Positions 53,574 to 62,559 are shown, numbered from the stretch's first letter. The stretch is DNA of 64,000 bases from Autumnicola psychrophila (GCF_031846645.1 NZ_JAVRHN010000001.1:434001-498000); one strand, 5' to 3'. Notes: generated by a model not told the origin, from the sequence alone. Numbers and translations are program-made.

Positions 53574-55283
53574 ATGAATAAGAGCTGGTCTATCCTGTTT
53601 TTAATGCTTTTTGGTATAACCACCGCATCTTCCCAGAGTATCACCAAAAGCTGGAAAATTAACCCGAATGAAGACACTACATCTTCTCCAAACGCAGCTT
53701 TTACTTCAGAAAATATCCTGAATTTATCAGAAGGAAGATTTAGCATTACAGAAGCTGGTATTAACGACACAATTGCTTCAGGTGATTTTATTTTTCAGAA
53801 TAACGTCCTGGTTTTTTTCTACAACAAACCGAAAGATACCATTAGAAATTACCGCGTCACAAATTTGAGTGAAACAGCACTGGGAATTTCTGAAGGTGGT
53901 AACGAATATACCTTTCAGGAAAAGACAGAGACGATAAAAGAAGCAGTTCCGGCGCCAATGGCCAAAGAAATGATCCCAAGCGAAGGTCCTTCTTTTGGAA
54001 GCGTGACCCGCGGTGTACTGGGAATGATCGTGCTTTTAATAATTGCATTTCTTTTTAGTAGTAAAAGAAAAGCTATTAACTGGAAAACCATCGCGATTGG
54101 ACTTGGAGCTCAGCTTTTACTGGCTGTAGGAGTATTAAGAATTACTTTTGTACAGCGAATTTTTGAATTTGTAGGAAATATTTTTGTCTTAATCCTGGAT
54201 TTTACCGCCGCGGGAAGTGAATTCCTTCTTGGGGGAATGATGGACGTAGACAGCTTTGGGTTTATATTCCTGTTCCAGGTATTGCCTACCATAATCTTCT
54301 TTTCCGCACTTACTTCTGTGCTTTTTTATTTGGGAATTATTCAGTTTGTCGTTAAAGGAATGGCCTGGGTACTCACAAAATTAATGGGTATTTCCGGTCC
54401 TGAAAGTCTTAGTGTTGCCGGAAATATTTTCCTGGGACAAACAGAAGCCCCGCTTATGATCAAGGCTTATTTGGAAAGAATGACCCGCTCTGAAATATTG
54501 CTGGTAATGATTGGTGGAATGGCTACGGTAGCCGGTGGAGTACTTGCTGCTTACATCGGGTTTTTGGGAGGAGATGACCCTGTACTAAGGCTTCAGTTTG
54601 CCAAGCATTTACTTGCTGCCTCTGTAATGGCCGCTCCCGGCGCTATAGTAATTTCAAAAATATTGTATCCGCAGCAGGAAGCTGTAAATTCCGATGTAGA
54701 GGTTTCTTCAGAAAAAATAGGTTCCAATATACTGGATGCCATTGCCAACGGTACTACAGAAGGTCTTAAGCTGGCAGCCAATGTCGCTGCAATGCTTCTC
54801 GTTTTTATCGCTTTTATTGCAATGATAAATTATGTTCTGGGCTGGATTGGAGGATGGACGCACCTCAACACGCTTATGGCAGAATATACTCCTTACGGAA
54901 AATTTTCCCTTGAGTCGATAATGGGATTAATCTTTGCACCGCTTATGTGGGTAATTGGCGTGGCAAAAGAAGATATGATGTTGATGGGACAGTTGCTAGG
55001 AATCAAACTTGCCGCCAGTGAATTTGTAGGTTACGTACAATTGGCAGATCTTAAAAATCCTGCCAACCCACTTAGTCTTACTTATGAAAAGTCAGTAATT
55101 ATGGCGACCTATATGCTATGCGGATTCGCAAATTTTGCATCTATAGGAATACAGATCGGCGGGATAGGCTCCCTTGCTCCCGGACAGAGAAAATTACTTT
55201 CTGAATTTGGTATGAAAGCGCTTATAGGGGGAACGTTAGCTTCTTTGCTTTCAGCGACTATTGCTGGAATGATTTTGGGATAA
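53574..55283 (+). CDS. CNT family nucleoside transporter with N-terminal periplasmic domain
   Basis: 569 aa. Residues 1-20 look like a signal peptide (SWSILFLMLFGITTASSQ). About 20-125 form a small beta-rich domain (SKSWKINPNEDTTS, LNLSEGRFSITEAGIND, FQNNVLVFFYNKPKDTIRNY) of lipocalin-like layout. The CNT core (NupC-like) starts near 140: FLGIIQFVVKGMAWVLTKL-like helices, SGPESLSVAGNIFLGQTEAPL, and YMLCGFANFASIGIQIGGIGSL, the substrate and Na+/H+ motifs. It takes up nucleosides for salvage. The extra N-terminal domain is unusual for NupC. Confidence 0.87.
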   Translation: MNKSWSILFLMLFGITTASSQSITKSWKINPNEDTTSSPNAAFTSENILNLSEGRFSITEAGINDTIASGDFIFQNNVLVFFYNKPKDTIRNYRVTNLSETALGISEGGNEYTFQEKTETIKEAVPAPMAKEMIPSEGPSFGSVTRGVLGMIVLLIIAFLFSSKRKAINWKTIAIGLGAQLLLAVGVLRITFVQRIFEFVGNIFVLILDFTAAGSEFLLGGMMDVDSFGFIFLFQVLPTIIFFSALTSVLFYLGIIQFVVKGMAWVLTKLMGISGPESLSVAGNIFLGQTEAPLMIKAYLERMTRSEILLVMIGGMATVAGGVLAAYIGFLGGDDPVLRLQFAKHLLAASVMAAPGAIVISKILYPQQEAVNSDVEVSSEKIGSNILDAIANGTTEGLKLAANVAAMLLVFIAFIAMINYVLGWIGGWTHLNTLMAEYTPYGKFSLESIMGLIFAPLMWVIGVAKEDMMLMGQLLGIKLAASEFVGYVQLADLKNPANPLSLTYEKSVIMATYMLCGFANFASIGIQIGGIGSLAPGQRKLLSEFGMKALIGGTLASLLSATIAGMILG

Positions 55284-55470
55284 GCAGAAAAACTCTGGAC
55301 TCTTCCAATCTTTTTAAATTCGAATTACTACTGGCTTTTCCTGAAAGAGAGGAGAGAGGAAAAACATTTAGAAATCAGATCGAAAATTAGCATTTATGAA
55401 GCCTCACAGGAAAGTATTAAAATTCAGGTTTTTCCTCAGGTTTAAATTGATATCCACTATGTAAACCTTC

Positions 55471-55492
55471 AAGGTCGAAAATTGACAATTTT
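55471..55492 (+). repeat. Short palindromic intergenic repeat, copy 11
   Basis: AAGGTCGAAAATTGACAATT then TT; the best copy of the form with the leading AAGGTC block. Confidence 0.55.
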
Positions 55493-55559
55493 GAGGCAGC
55501 ACTGGGAGAAACAGATCTAATTCCATATTTTTAGAAACTGTTATATAGAAGAAAAATTT

Positions 55560-56384
55560 ATGAAACAATATCACGATTTACTAGAACATGTACTGAAGAA
55601 TGGCGCTGAAAAAGGTGATCGTACGGGAACAGGAACCAAGAGTGTTTTTGGTTACCAGATGCGGTTTGACCTTAATGAGGGTTTCCCAATGGTCACCACA
55701 AAAAAACTGCATTTAAAATCTATAATTTATGAGTTACTCTGGTTTTTAAAGGGTGATACTAATGTGAAGTACCTTCAGGAAAACGGGGTACGCATCTGGA
55801 ATGAATGGGCAGATGAAAACGGAGATCTGGGACCTGTATATGGTCACCAGTGGCGCAATTGGAATGACGAGGAAATAGACCAGATAAAAGAAGTGATCCA
55901 TAGTTTAAAAAATAACCCGAACAGCAGGAGAATGTTAGTTACCGCCTGGAATCCTTCTGTTCTTCCCGATACTTCAAAATCTTTTTCTGAAAATGTTCAG
56001 AACGGAAAAGCGGCACTTCCGCCATGTCATGCTTTTTTTCAGTTTTATGTAGCAGATGGTAAACTATCCTGTCAGCTTTATCAGAGAAGTGCAGATATTT
56101 TTTTGGGAGTTCCCTTTAATATTGCTTCCTATGCACTATTTACTATGATGGTGGCGCAGGTATGTGATTTAAAGCCGGGAGAATTCATCCATACTTTTGG
56201 AGATGCCCATATCTACAGCAATCATATGGAGCAGGTACAGTTGCAATTATCGCGGGAAACCCGAAAATTGCCAAAAATGAAGCTTAACCCTGAAATCAAA
56301 GATATTTTTGAATTTAAGTTTGAAGATTTTATATTAGAGGATTATAATCCGCATCCTGCCATAAAAGGCAAGGTTGCCGTCTAA
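55560..56384 (+). CDS. thyA: Thymidylate synthase (ThyA)
   Basis: 274 aa. All motifs are present: YHDLLEHVLKNGAEKGDRTG, the catalytic cysteine in LPPCHAFFQFYV, QLYQRSADIFLGVPFNIASY, and FGDAHIYSNHMEQ. It methylates dUMP with methylenetetrahydrofolate; dihydrofolate reductase, which recycles the folate, is at 62.6 kb. The insert GKAALPPCH region carries ten extra residues (SKSFSENVQNG) compared with the E. coli protein. Confidence 0.97.
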   Translation: MKQYHDLLEHVLKNGAEKGDRTGTGTKSVFGYQMRFDLNEGFPMVTTKKLHLKSIIYELLWFLKGDTNVKYLQENGVRIWNEWADENGDLGPVYGHQWRNWNDEEIDQIKEVIHSLKNNPNSRRMLVTAWNPSVLPDTSKSFSENVQNGKAALPPCHAFFQFYVADGKLSCQLYQRSADIFLGVPFNIASYALFTMMVAQVCDLKPGEFIHTFGDAHIYSNHMEQVQLQLSRETRKLPKMKLNPEIKDIFEFKFEDFILEDYNPHPAIKGKVAV

Positions 56385-56412
56385 AATCAAATTAATTTAA
56401 AATTTATTTATC

Positions 56413-56790
56413 ATGAAAAAGTTACTGGTTATCGCATGCTTATTAATTGGAGGAATCAGCGCTGCACAAGCGCAGCAAACGTCTCCTGTATGGCCCGGCT
56501 GTGAAGGCAGTGAAGACGTAAAAACATGTTTTAACAAACAACTCTCGCAACACGTTAGGGAAAATTACGAATATCCAAAAAATGATGCCGGAGAATACGT
56601 TCGCGGAAAAGTCACCGTGTCTTTTACTGTAGATGAAGAAGGAAAGGTCGTTATTAACTCTGTTGAAGGACCAAAGCCAGAGGTAAATCAGGCTGCCAGA
56701 GAAATGCTTGAAAAAATACCTGACATGGAACCCGGAACTTTAGAAGGCGAACCCGATGACAGGAAGTTTACAATTCCGTTTAACTTCTAA
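56413..56790 (+). CDS. Secreted TonB C-terminal-like protein A
   Basis: 125 aa. Signal peptide 1-20 (MKKLLVIACLLIGGISAAQA). The core has PVWPGCEGSEDVKTCFNKQL, YEYPKNDAGEYVRGKVTVSF and KIPDMEPGTLEGEPDDRKFT, the pattern of TonB/energy-transducer C-termini in Bacteroidetes, but with no membrane anchor and no Pro-rich linker. Two Cys (in PGC and TCF) could make a disulfide. Next gene is a paralogue 36 bases on. Periplasmic; not a usual TonB since ExbD contact is lacking. Confidence 0.8.
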   Translation: MKKLLVIACLLIGGISAAQAQQTSPVWPGCEGSEDVKTCFNKQLSQHVRENYEYPKNDAGEYVRGKVTVSFTVDEEGKVVINSVEGPKPEVNQAAREMLEKIPDMEPGTLEGEPDDRKFTIPFNF

Positions 56791-56826
56791 TGTAATGCCC
56801 CAAACATTACCATAACAAATTTTTGT

Positions 56827-57237
56827 ATGAAAAAGATATTAGTAGTTCTCCTGCTGTTCACTGCATCCATGGGTTTTGCCCAGGAAGGCATTAAAGTTGA
56901 TGGAAACACCATTACTGTTAAAGAATCGGCCCCTGTTTGGCCGGGATGCGAAGACAGTGAAGATAAAAAGGAATGTTTTAATCAAAACCTTATGCAGCAC
57001 ATAAAGGAGAACTACAAATATCCCAGGAACGAAGCAGGAGATTTTATACGAGGAAAGGCTACTATAGCACTTGCTATCGATGAAGAAGGGATTGTCGTTG
57101 TACGTTCTGTAAAAGGCGAAAATAGCCAAATTAATAAGGCCGCTGAAGTGATGATCAAAAAAATTCCGAAGATGCAGCCTGGAATGAGAGGTGGAAAACC
57201 TACATCGATTAAATACACTATCCCTCTCACTCTGTAA
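56827..57237 (+). CDS. Secreted TonB C-terminal-like protein B (tandem paralogue)
   Basis: 136 aa. Signal peptide 1-19 (MKKILVVLLLFTASMGFAQ), then a 15-residue spacer and the same core as the previous protein: PVWPGCEDSEDKKECFNQNL, YKYPRNEAGDFIRGKATIAL and KIPKMQPGMRGGKPTSIKYT. The two are tandem duplicates and probably co-transcribed. Function unknown; a soluble partner of TonB-dependent receptors is one idea. Confidence 0.8.
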   Translation: MKKILVVLLLFTASMGFAQEGIKVDGNTITVKESAPVWPGCEDSEDKKECFNQNLMQHIKENYKYPRNEAGDFIRGKATIALAIDEEGIVVVRSVKGENSQINKAAEVMIKKIPKMQPGMRGGKPTSIKYTIPLTL

Positions 57238-57428
57238 TTCGGAAGTAACCGTTATTTCCTTTATTCTCCTATTTCCTTTTAAGTCTAAAACTACATTAGA
57301 ATCCTGTCTACTGCTATTTGGTAATGATATCTTCCTGATGCAAAAAATCACCGCCCACGAATAGCTCTTTTCTCTAAACTTAATGAAGCAACCTGACACG
57401 GCGTACTTTAACTTCTCGTTAACTAGCG

Positions 57429-57463
57429 TTTGTTTCGGTCATTAACAAAAAAGTGTAAATTTG
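57429..57463 (+). promoter_or_regulatory. Promoter of the egtB-egtD operon
   Basis: TTTG (57429-57432) and TAAATTTG (57456-57463), an exact TAnnTTTG. The spacing of 23 bases is slightly long. The -7 element ends 27 bases before the egtB ATG. Confidence 0.5.
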
Positions 57464-57490
57464 AAAAGCACCTTATAACGTGCTGTTTTT

Positions 57491-58654
57491 ATGCTTTCAC
57501 AACAAGATTTACTATTTTTATTTACTGAAACCAGAGCTCAATCAGAATTAATCTGTTCTTTCCTGGAAATCGAAGATTACGTGGTGCAGCCGAGAGAAAA
57601 TGTCTCTCCTCCAAAATGGCATTTAGGCCATACCACTTGGTTTTTTGAAGAATTTGTATTAAAAGATCACAATAAAGATTACGAGCTCTACGATAAAAAT
57701 TCGGCTTACGTATTCAACAGTTATTACGAAAGTGTTGGGGAGAAAGTAGTAAGAACAGACCGCGGGAACCTGTCCAGGCCCACCGTAGCATGGGTATATG
57801 CCTACAGAAATTATGTCACAAAAGCGATAATTAATTTTCTTGAGCAAACTGAAATATCGAAAGAACTGTGCGGCATTTTAGAAATTGGATGTCACCATGA
57901 AAAACAACATCAGGAATTACTTTTAACGGATATCAAATTTATCCTGGGTAATAATCCGTTGCTCCCAGTCTATAACAAGCAATTTGAAGAAAACCCTATT
58001 GAGGACTTTGAAGCTGAATGGTTAAAAATTGAAGAAGGTGTCTACGAAGTCGGCCATCAATCCAATGACTTTTGTTATGATAACGAACTAGGAGTTCATA
58101 AGACTTACCTTCAGAATTTTGAAATATCCACAAAACTGGTGACCAACAGGGAATATCTCGAGTTTATGGAAGATGGAGGTTATGAAGATGTTTTGTTATG
58201 GCACGCCGAAGGATGGGACTGGAAGAATAGTAATAAAATAAGTTCTCCTCTTTACTGGCATAAAATTAACGGAGAGTGGCATCAATATACCCTTAGCGGA
58301 TTAATCCGCTTAATTCCTGATGCTCCTGTTAACCACATTTCCTATTTCGAAGCTTTTGCATACGCACAGTGGAAAGAAGCGCGCTTACCCACAGAAGCCG
58401 AATGGGAGATTGCCCAGAAGCAATTTAAGTGGGGCACTCGTTGGGAATGGACTGAGAGTGCTTATTCGCCTTACCCCGGCTTTAAGACTGCAGCAGGTGC
58501 TTTGGGAGAATACAATGGAAAATTTATGGTAAACCAGAAAGTACTAAGGGGAAGTTCTGTAGCCACTTCAGAAAAACATGCCCGCCATACGTACAGAAAC
58601 TTTTTCCAACCAGAACTTCGCTGGCAATTTACAAGCCTGAGATTGGCAAAATAA
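57491..58654 (+). CDS. egtB: Ergothioneine biosynthesis protein EgtB (sulfoxide synthase)
   Basis: 387 aa. N-terminal DinB_2 domain with the iron ligands His47 (WHLGHTTWF) and His136/His140 (HHEKQHQE); C-terminal FGE-sulfatase domain (GVYEVGHQSNDFCYDNE, TKLVTNREYLEFMEDGGYED, LPTEAEWEIAQ, RWEWTESAYSPYPGF). EgtB couples trimethylhistidine (hercynine) oxygen-dependently to a thiol, gamma-glutamylcysteine or cysteine. EgtA and EgtC are not nearby, so use of cysteine directly (as in some type II EgtB) is possible but not shown. EgtD follows after 11 bases. Confidence 0.93.
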   Translation: MLSQQDLLFLFTETRAQSELICSFLEIEDYVVQPRENVSPPKWHLGHTTWFFEEFVLKDHNKDYELYDKNSAYVFNSYYESVGEKVVRTDRGNLSRPTVAWVYAYRNYVTKAIINFLEQTEISKELCGILEIGCHHEKQHQELLLTDIKFILGNNPLLPVYNKQFEENPIEDFEAEWLKIEEGVYEVGHQSNDFCYDNELGVHKTYLQNFEISTKLVTNREYLEFMEDGGYEDVLLWHAEGWDWKNSNKISSPLYWHKINGEWHQYTLSGLIRLIPDAPVNHISYFEAFAYAQWKEARLPTEAEWEIAQKQFKWGTRWEWTESAYSPYPGFKTAAGALGEYNGKFMVNQKVLRGSSVATSEKHARHTYRNFFQPELRWQFTSLRLAK

Positions 58655-58665
58655 TTGAATTACAA

Positions 58666-59628
58666 ATGAAGCCCATAACAATATTTAAGTCTGCATTCGA
58701 GGAAGACACCTATAAAGGACTTAACAGTTATCCAAAATATTTACTGTCAAAATATATCTATGACGAGAAAGGAGATAAGCTTTTTCAGAAAATAATGGAT
58801 ATGTCTGAATATTATCTCACCGAATGTGAAACCGAAATTTTTAAAGAAAATACTTCGGCAATTGCTGACTCCTTTAATGGCCCTGAAGGATTTGACCTGA
58901 TAGAACTTGGTGCCGGTGATGGCAAGAAAACAAAGATTCTATTACGCCATTTAGCCTCAAAAAAATACGATTTCACTTATCAACCTGTGGATATCAGCCA
59001 GAATGTTCTGGATGAATTAAAAGCCTCCCTCCTGAAGGAACTACCAGAAGTCGAGGTGAAAACGCAGCAAGGCACTTATTTTAAAACCCTGGAACGCTTA
59101 TCAGACTATAATGCACGGAAAAAAGTGATTCTTGTTTTAGGTTCCAACATTGGTAATTTGTTGCATAAAGATGCAATAGATTTTCTTAAGAACATAAAGT
59201 CTTCCATGAATACAGAGGACATGCTCTTTATGGGTTTTGATCAGAAAAAAAGTCCACAGAAAATTCTGGATGCGTATAATGATCCTGCCGGAATAACAGA
59301 AGCATTTAACAAAAATCTCCTAAACAGGATAAATCAGGAGTTAGATGCAGATTTTGACCTGGACTCCTTTCTACATTGGGAAACTTACGATCCCGAAACA
59401 GGAACCGCAAAGAGTTTTCTGGTTAGTAAAATACAACAGGAAGTAAACATCAAAAAGCTGGATTTCACTGTACATTTTAAGGCCTGGGAAACTATACATA
59501 CCGAAATTTCTCAAAAGTATGACGATGAAGTGGTGGAGTGGCTCGCAGACGAATCTGGCTTAAGGATTGAGGATTCTTTTACCGATAGTAAACAATTTTA
59601 TAAGAATTATGTTTTCAGGAAAGATTAA
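58666..59628 (+). CDS. egtD: L-histidine N-alpha-methyltransferase (EgtD)
   Basis: 320 aa SAM-dependent methyltransferase that makes hercynine from histidine in three steps. EgtD motifs: LNSYPKYLLSKYIYDEKGDK, YYLTECETEIF, the SAM loop LIELGAGDGKKTKILL, and LGSNIGNLLHKDAIDFL, ending in VEWLADESGLRIEDSFTDSK. Second gene of egtBD. It consumes SAM made by MetK. Confidence 0.95.
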   Translation: MKPITIFKSAFEEDTYKGLNSYPKYLLSKYIYDEKGDKLFQKIMDMSEYYLTECETEIFKENTSAIADSFNGPEGFDLIELGAGDGKKTKILLRHLASKKYDFTYQPVDISQNVLDELKASLLKELPEVEVKTQQGTYFKTLERLSDYNARKKVILVLGSNIGNLLHKDAIDFLKNIKSSMNTEDMLFMGFDQKKSPQKILDAYNDPAGITEAFNKNLLNRINQELDADFDLDSFLHWETYDPETGTAKSFLVSKIQQEVNIKKLDFTVHFKAWETIHTEISQKYDDEVVEWLADESGLRIEDSFTDSKQFYKNYVFRKD

Positions 59629-59709
59629 AATCTATTAAAAAGCACGTTTTCCTGACGCAACCATTTGCTGTGACATTCATCTAATTAGCAGTACGACTAA
59701 AAATTTAAG

Positions 59710-60162
59710 ATGAAAAAAACACATTTACTATTCGCCTTTACCTTCTTTTTCTTATCATGCGAAGATGATTGTGAGGACATAGCCTGTTTCACACCTCCCG
59801 AACCTTTTAGCTTTGAGTTTGTAGATGCCACTTCCGGCGAAAACATTTTTACCAACGGCACTTTTCAAGAAGAAGATATTTCTATAATAAACCAGGCTGA
59901 CGATTCTAATATAGAAGTTAATTTTATTTCTGAAAACGACTATAATATTCTTCAAATTGGATCAATAGGATGGCAATCTGAAGATGCTGATTACTTAATT
60001 GAAGTAGGAGAAGATATATCTTTTAATCTATTGATAGATGCGGAAAGAACTAACGAAGATTGTTGCACATTTACCAGAATAAATAATGTGGAAATAGAAG
60101 GTGAAGAGTATGAAAAAGATGCAGAAACCGGATTATACCGAATTTTAACAGAACAAAATTAA
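59710..60162 (+). CDS. Small lipoprotein of unknown function
   Basis: 150 aa. Short signal with lipobox FFFLSCEDD (Cys17), then a very acidic Cys-containing segment (CEDDCEDIACFTPPEPFSFEF). Beta-rich body, with CCTFTRINNVEIEGEEYE at the end. The acidic residues after the lipid cysteine suggest display on the cell surface. No family recognised. It precedes the DUF427 gene by 5 bases. Confidence 0.7.
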   Translation: MKKTHLLFAFTFFFLSCEDDCEDIACFTPPEPFSFEFVDATSGENIFTNGTFQEEDISIINQADDSNIEVNFISENDYNILQIGSIGWQSEDADYLIEVGEDISFNLLIDAERTNEDCCTFTRINNVEIEGEEYEKDAETGLYRILTEQN

Positions 60163-60167
60163 AGCCT

Positions 60168-60449
60168 ATGAAAGCTGTCTGGAAAAATAAAATTATCGCA
60201 GAAAGTGATGAAACCAGGATTGTAGAGAACAATCATTATTTCCCAATGTCTGCGGTTAAGCAGGAATTTTTAGTAAATAGCGACACCCATACGCGCTGCC
60301 CATGGAAAGGCAAAGCTTCCTACTTTCATATTAAAGTAGGAGCAGAAAAGAATGAAGATGCCGCCTGGTTTTATCCATCGCCCAGCAAGGCAGCAAAACC
60401 TATTGAAAATTATGTAGCATTCTGGAAAGGAGTTTTGATCACGGAATAA
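60168..60449 (+). CDS. DUF427 domain protein
   Basis: 93 aa: MKAVWKNKIIAESDETRIVE, NNHYFPMSAV, THTRCPWKGKASYFHIKVG and AAWFYPSPSKAA are the DUF427 consensus, including the Cys-Pro-Trp-Lys-Gly centre. A small cytosolic beta-tent fold; function unknown. Close behind the lipoprotein gene. Confidence 0.88.
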   Translation: MKAVWKNKIIAESDETRIVENNHYFPMSAVKQEFLVNSDTHTRCPWKGKASYFHIKVGAEKNEDAAWFYPSPSKAAKPIENYVAFWKGVLITE

Positions 60450-60506
60450 TCTTCAACACTAAATTGCTGTAAAATAAACCTACCGGGATACCAGGACCTG
60501 ATATAC

Positions 60507-60797
60507 TTACACTTCCAGCACACTATTTTCTGCTGCTGCAAAATCGTTCCAGTTAAAACGATCTGCTTCAGTTTCGTTTACCCATTCCCCATCAACAAGA
60601 TAACGGAACTCGTAAGCTTTATCCACAGAAAGGTTTAACTGACCTTTAAACGTACCATTTTTAAGCTTCTTTAATTCTGTTTTTTCCCAGGAGTTAAAAT
60701 CTCCTGAAACTGCAACAGAAGAAGCTTCTTTAGCAGGCACATTAAAAGTCACCTTACACTCTGGTTTCGACTTTAAATATTGTTTAGTGATCGCCAT
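60507..60797 (-). CDS. Glycogen-binding (CBM48/AMPK beta-like) domain protein
   Basis: 96 aa from the ATG at 60797 (MAITKQYLKSKPECKVTFNV); a TTG three codons earlier is not needed. One isoamylase-N/AMPK-beta type carbohydrate-binding domain: VAVSGDFNSWEKTELKKLKN and AYEFRYLVDGEWVNETEADRF. It probably binds glycogen or alpha-glucan in the cytosol, without any catalytic domain. Confidence 0.85.
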   Translation of the reverse strand: MAITKQYLKSKPECKVTFNVPAKEASSVAVSGDFNSWEKTELKKLKNGTFKGQLNLSVDKAYEFRYLVDGEWVNETEADRFNWNDFAAAENSVLEV

Positions 60798-60964
60798 AAA
60801 TTCCAATTTATAAATTTTAGTAAAAATAGCAATTGAATTGATTTAATCCAGTGAAAATCTTCTTGTTGAATCAGTTTTGCGAAATTATAGGAAATCGTTT
60901 TTACATTTTACAAAAAATCGATTCAGAACCTTACTTTTTTAGAAATCACTAAACATTTTGTAAA

Positions 60965-62047
60965 TCAAGGTCTGCCTTCTAGTGCAGCCAACAACTTTTC
61001 CACCTCTTCTATAGTGTTGAAATAATGCAAACTCACGCGAATACCATCACCTCTCTGTGAGGTAATTATATTCTTATTTCTCAGAAACTGAAATAATTTC
61101 TCATCCCCTTTTATGTTATAGATCGAAGAATGTTCCTTACGCTCTACCACAAGATCTTCCAGCAGGCCCATTTCGGAAAATTTTTCTTTTGAGAAATCCT
61201 TTAATTTCTGAATCTGTGCCTCGATTTTATCCATACCGGTTTTCTCAAGCAGTTTTAAGGCGACACTTAAACTTCCATAATTCAGGGTATCCTGATGTCC
61301 CGGTTCAAACTTGCCGATGAAATTCCCTTCATGTGCTTTATACTTTCCCTGCAGCGAGCCAAATCCCAGATGTTTAGGACTAATTTTTCCTTCCACGTTT
61401 TTATTAAAAAGAATAAAACCATTTCCATAACCACCATTCAGCCATTTGTAACTACTGCTTATTACCACATCAATTCCGGTAGAATCAAAATTAAAGCTTT
61501 CAGTTCCCAGAAACTGCGTACCATCAGCAACAAAAAGTGTGGCGGGAAATTCTTTTTTTAGATCTTTCAGAAAATTAACACTCAGCTTTACACCGTTTAT
61601 ATACTGTACAATACTAAAGGCAAAAATATCGGGTTGATGCTTTTTAAGCGCGGCTCTAATGTTTTCTTCCAGATGTGCGTCGATCTCTGCGTAAAAACAA
61701 TTAAAATCCCGCGATTCCACAGGCCAGTTAATAGAAGGGTAGTCATTTTTGATCAGTAAGGCTTTCACAGGTTTTTCCAGGCCTTCCAACAAAGTATTGA
61801 ATCCGTAGGAAAAATTAGGGACCAGTGCCACCCTCTCTGGTGCACATCGAAAAAATTTCCCAACCGTCTCCCTTACTTCGGTAAGAACCTCTCCCTGCTT
61901 TTCCTTTAAAATGCTCGCGGAAACAAGAAAATCCAGGTCGTGATCCTGCCGGAATTCAAAAACTTTTTCAGGCAAAAGACCTGAAGCTGCCGTGTTTAAA
62001 TAAGTGTAATTTTTCAAAACCGGAAAGCCTTTTCGTAAATTATTCAT
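60965..62047 (-). CDS. Class V aminotransferase-fold PLP enzyme (EgtE candidate)
   Basis: 360 aa. Start RKGFPVLKNYTYLNTAASGL, ADGTQFLG with the PLP aspartate, and the lysine in VISSSYKWLNGGYGNGFI; ends with RVSLHYFNTIEEVEKLLAAL. Fold-type I PLP enzyme of the cysteine desulfurase/selenocysteine lyase-like class. No desulfurase cysteine loop is evident. Since it lies near egtBD and EgtE, the C-S lyase of ergothioneine synthesis, is of this class, EgtE is a possibility. Transcribed opposite to egtBD. Confidence 0.72.
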   Translation of the reverse strand: MNNLRKGFPVLKNYTYLNTAASGLLPEKVFEFRQDHDLDFLVSASILKEKQGEVLTEVRETVGKFFRCAPERVALVPNFSYGFNTLLEGLEKPVKALLIKNDYPSINWPVESRDFNCFYAEIDAHLEENIRAALKKHQPDIFAFSIVQYINGVKLSVNFLKDLKKEFPATLFVADGTQFLGTESFNFDSTGIDVVISSSYKWLNGGYGNGFILFNKNVEGKISPKHLGFGSLQGKYKAHEGNFIGKFEPGHQDTLNYGSLSVALKLLEKTGMDKIEAQIQKLKDFSKEKFSEMGLLEDLVVERKEHSSIYNIKGDEKLFQFLRNKNIITSQRGDGIRVSLHYFNTIEEVEKLLAALEGRP

Positions 62048-62077
62048 AGGTGGCGGGAAATTCTTTTTTAAAAAATG

Positions 62078-62085
62078 TAAATTTG
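62078..62085 (+). promoter_or_regulatory. Promoter -7 element of the 2TM-DHFR-kinase operon
   Basis: TAAATTTG matches TAnnTTTG, 26 bases before the ATG at 62111. Confidence 0.45.
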
Positions 62086-62110
62086 ATATTACACTAAAGT
62101 ACTTTTAATT

Positions 62111-62554
62111 ATGCTTTCCAAAAAGAAAAACACCTCCAAACTGGACGCCGAAAACAGGGAACTCTATGAATATGCTCGTAAGCGTACCCTTCAGAAGAAA
62201 AGGCTTTTTCAGCATTTCGTGGTATTCCTGATCGGGGCGGTTTTTTTAATTGTTTTAAATGTGGTTATAGGGTATCAGGAAGAGTTTCAGCCTCTGGGCT
62301 ATAACTGGTTTGTATGGGCGGTACTATTATGGGCACTGATCTTTCTTGTGCACTTTTTTAATGTGTTTGTAATACACACCTTTATGGGCAAGAAATGGCA
62401 GGACAGGCAAATGGAACTATTGGTGAAGAAACAGAAGGAAAAGATAGCCGAAATGCAGGGGAAAGTGGAAAAAGATTATCCTCTAAAAGAAGCAAAAGAA
62501 ACCAGGAATAACCGCACTGATCCCGAGACGCCACGCAAACCTTACAATACTTAG
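62111..62554 (+). CDS. 2TM domain protein
   Basis: 147 aa. Two membrane segments (FQHFVVFLIGAVFLIVLNVV and YNWFVWAVLLWALIFLVHFF) with conserved His after FVIHTF and KKWQDRQMELLV. A charged, disordered C-terminal tail (EKDYPLKEAKETRNNRTDPE). This small domain is frequent in flavobacteria, where it sits alone or with LytTR regulators; function unknown. The DHFR gene starts 6 bases later. Confidence 0.85.
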   Translation: MLSKKKNTSKLDAENRELYEYARKRTLQKKRLFQHFVVFLIGAVFLIVLNVVIGYQEEFQPLGYNWFVWAVLLWALIFLVHFFNVFVIHTFMGKKWQDRQMELLVKKQKEKIAEMQGKVEKDYPLKEAKETRNNRTDPETPRKPYNT

Positions 62555-62559
62555 AATTT

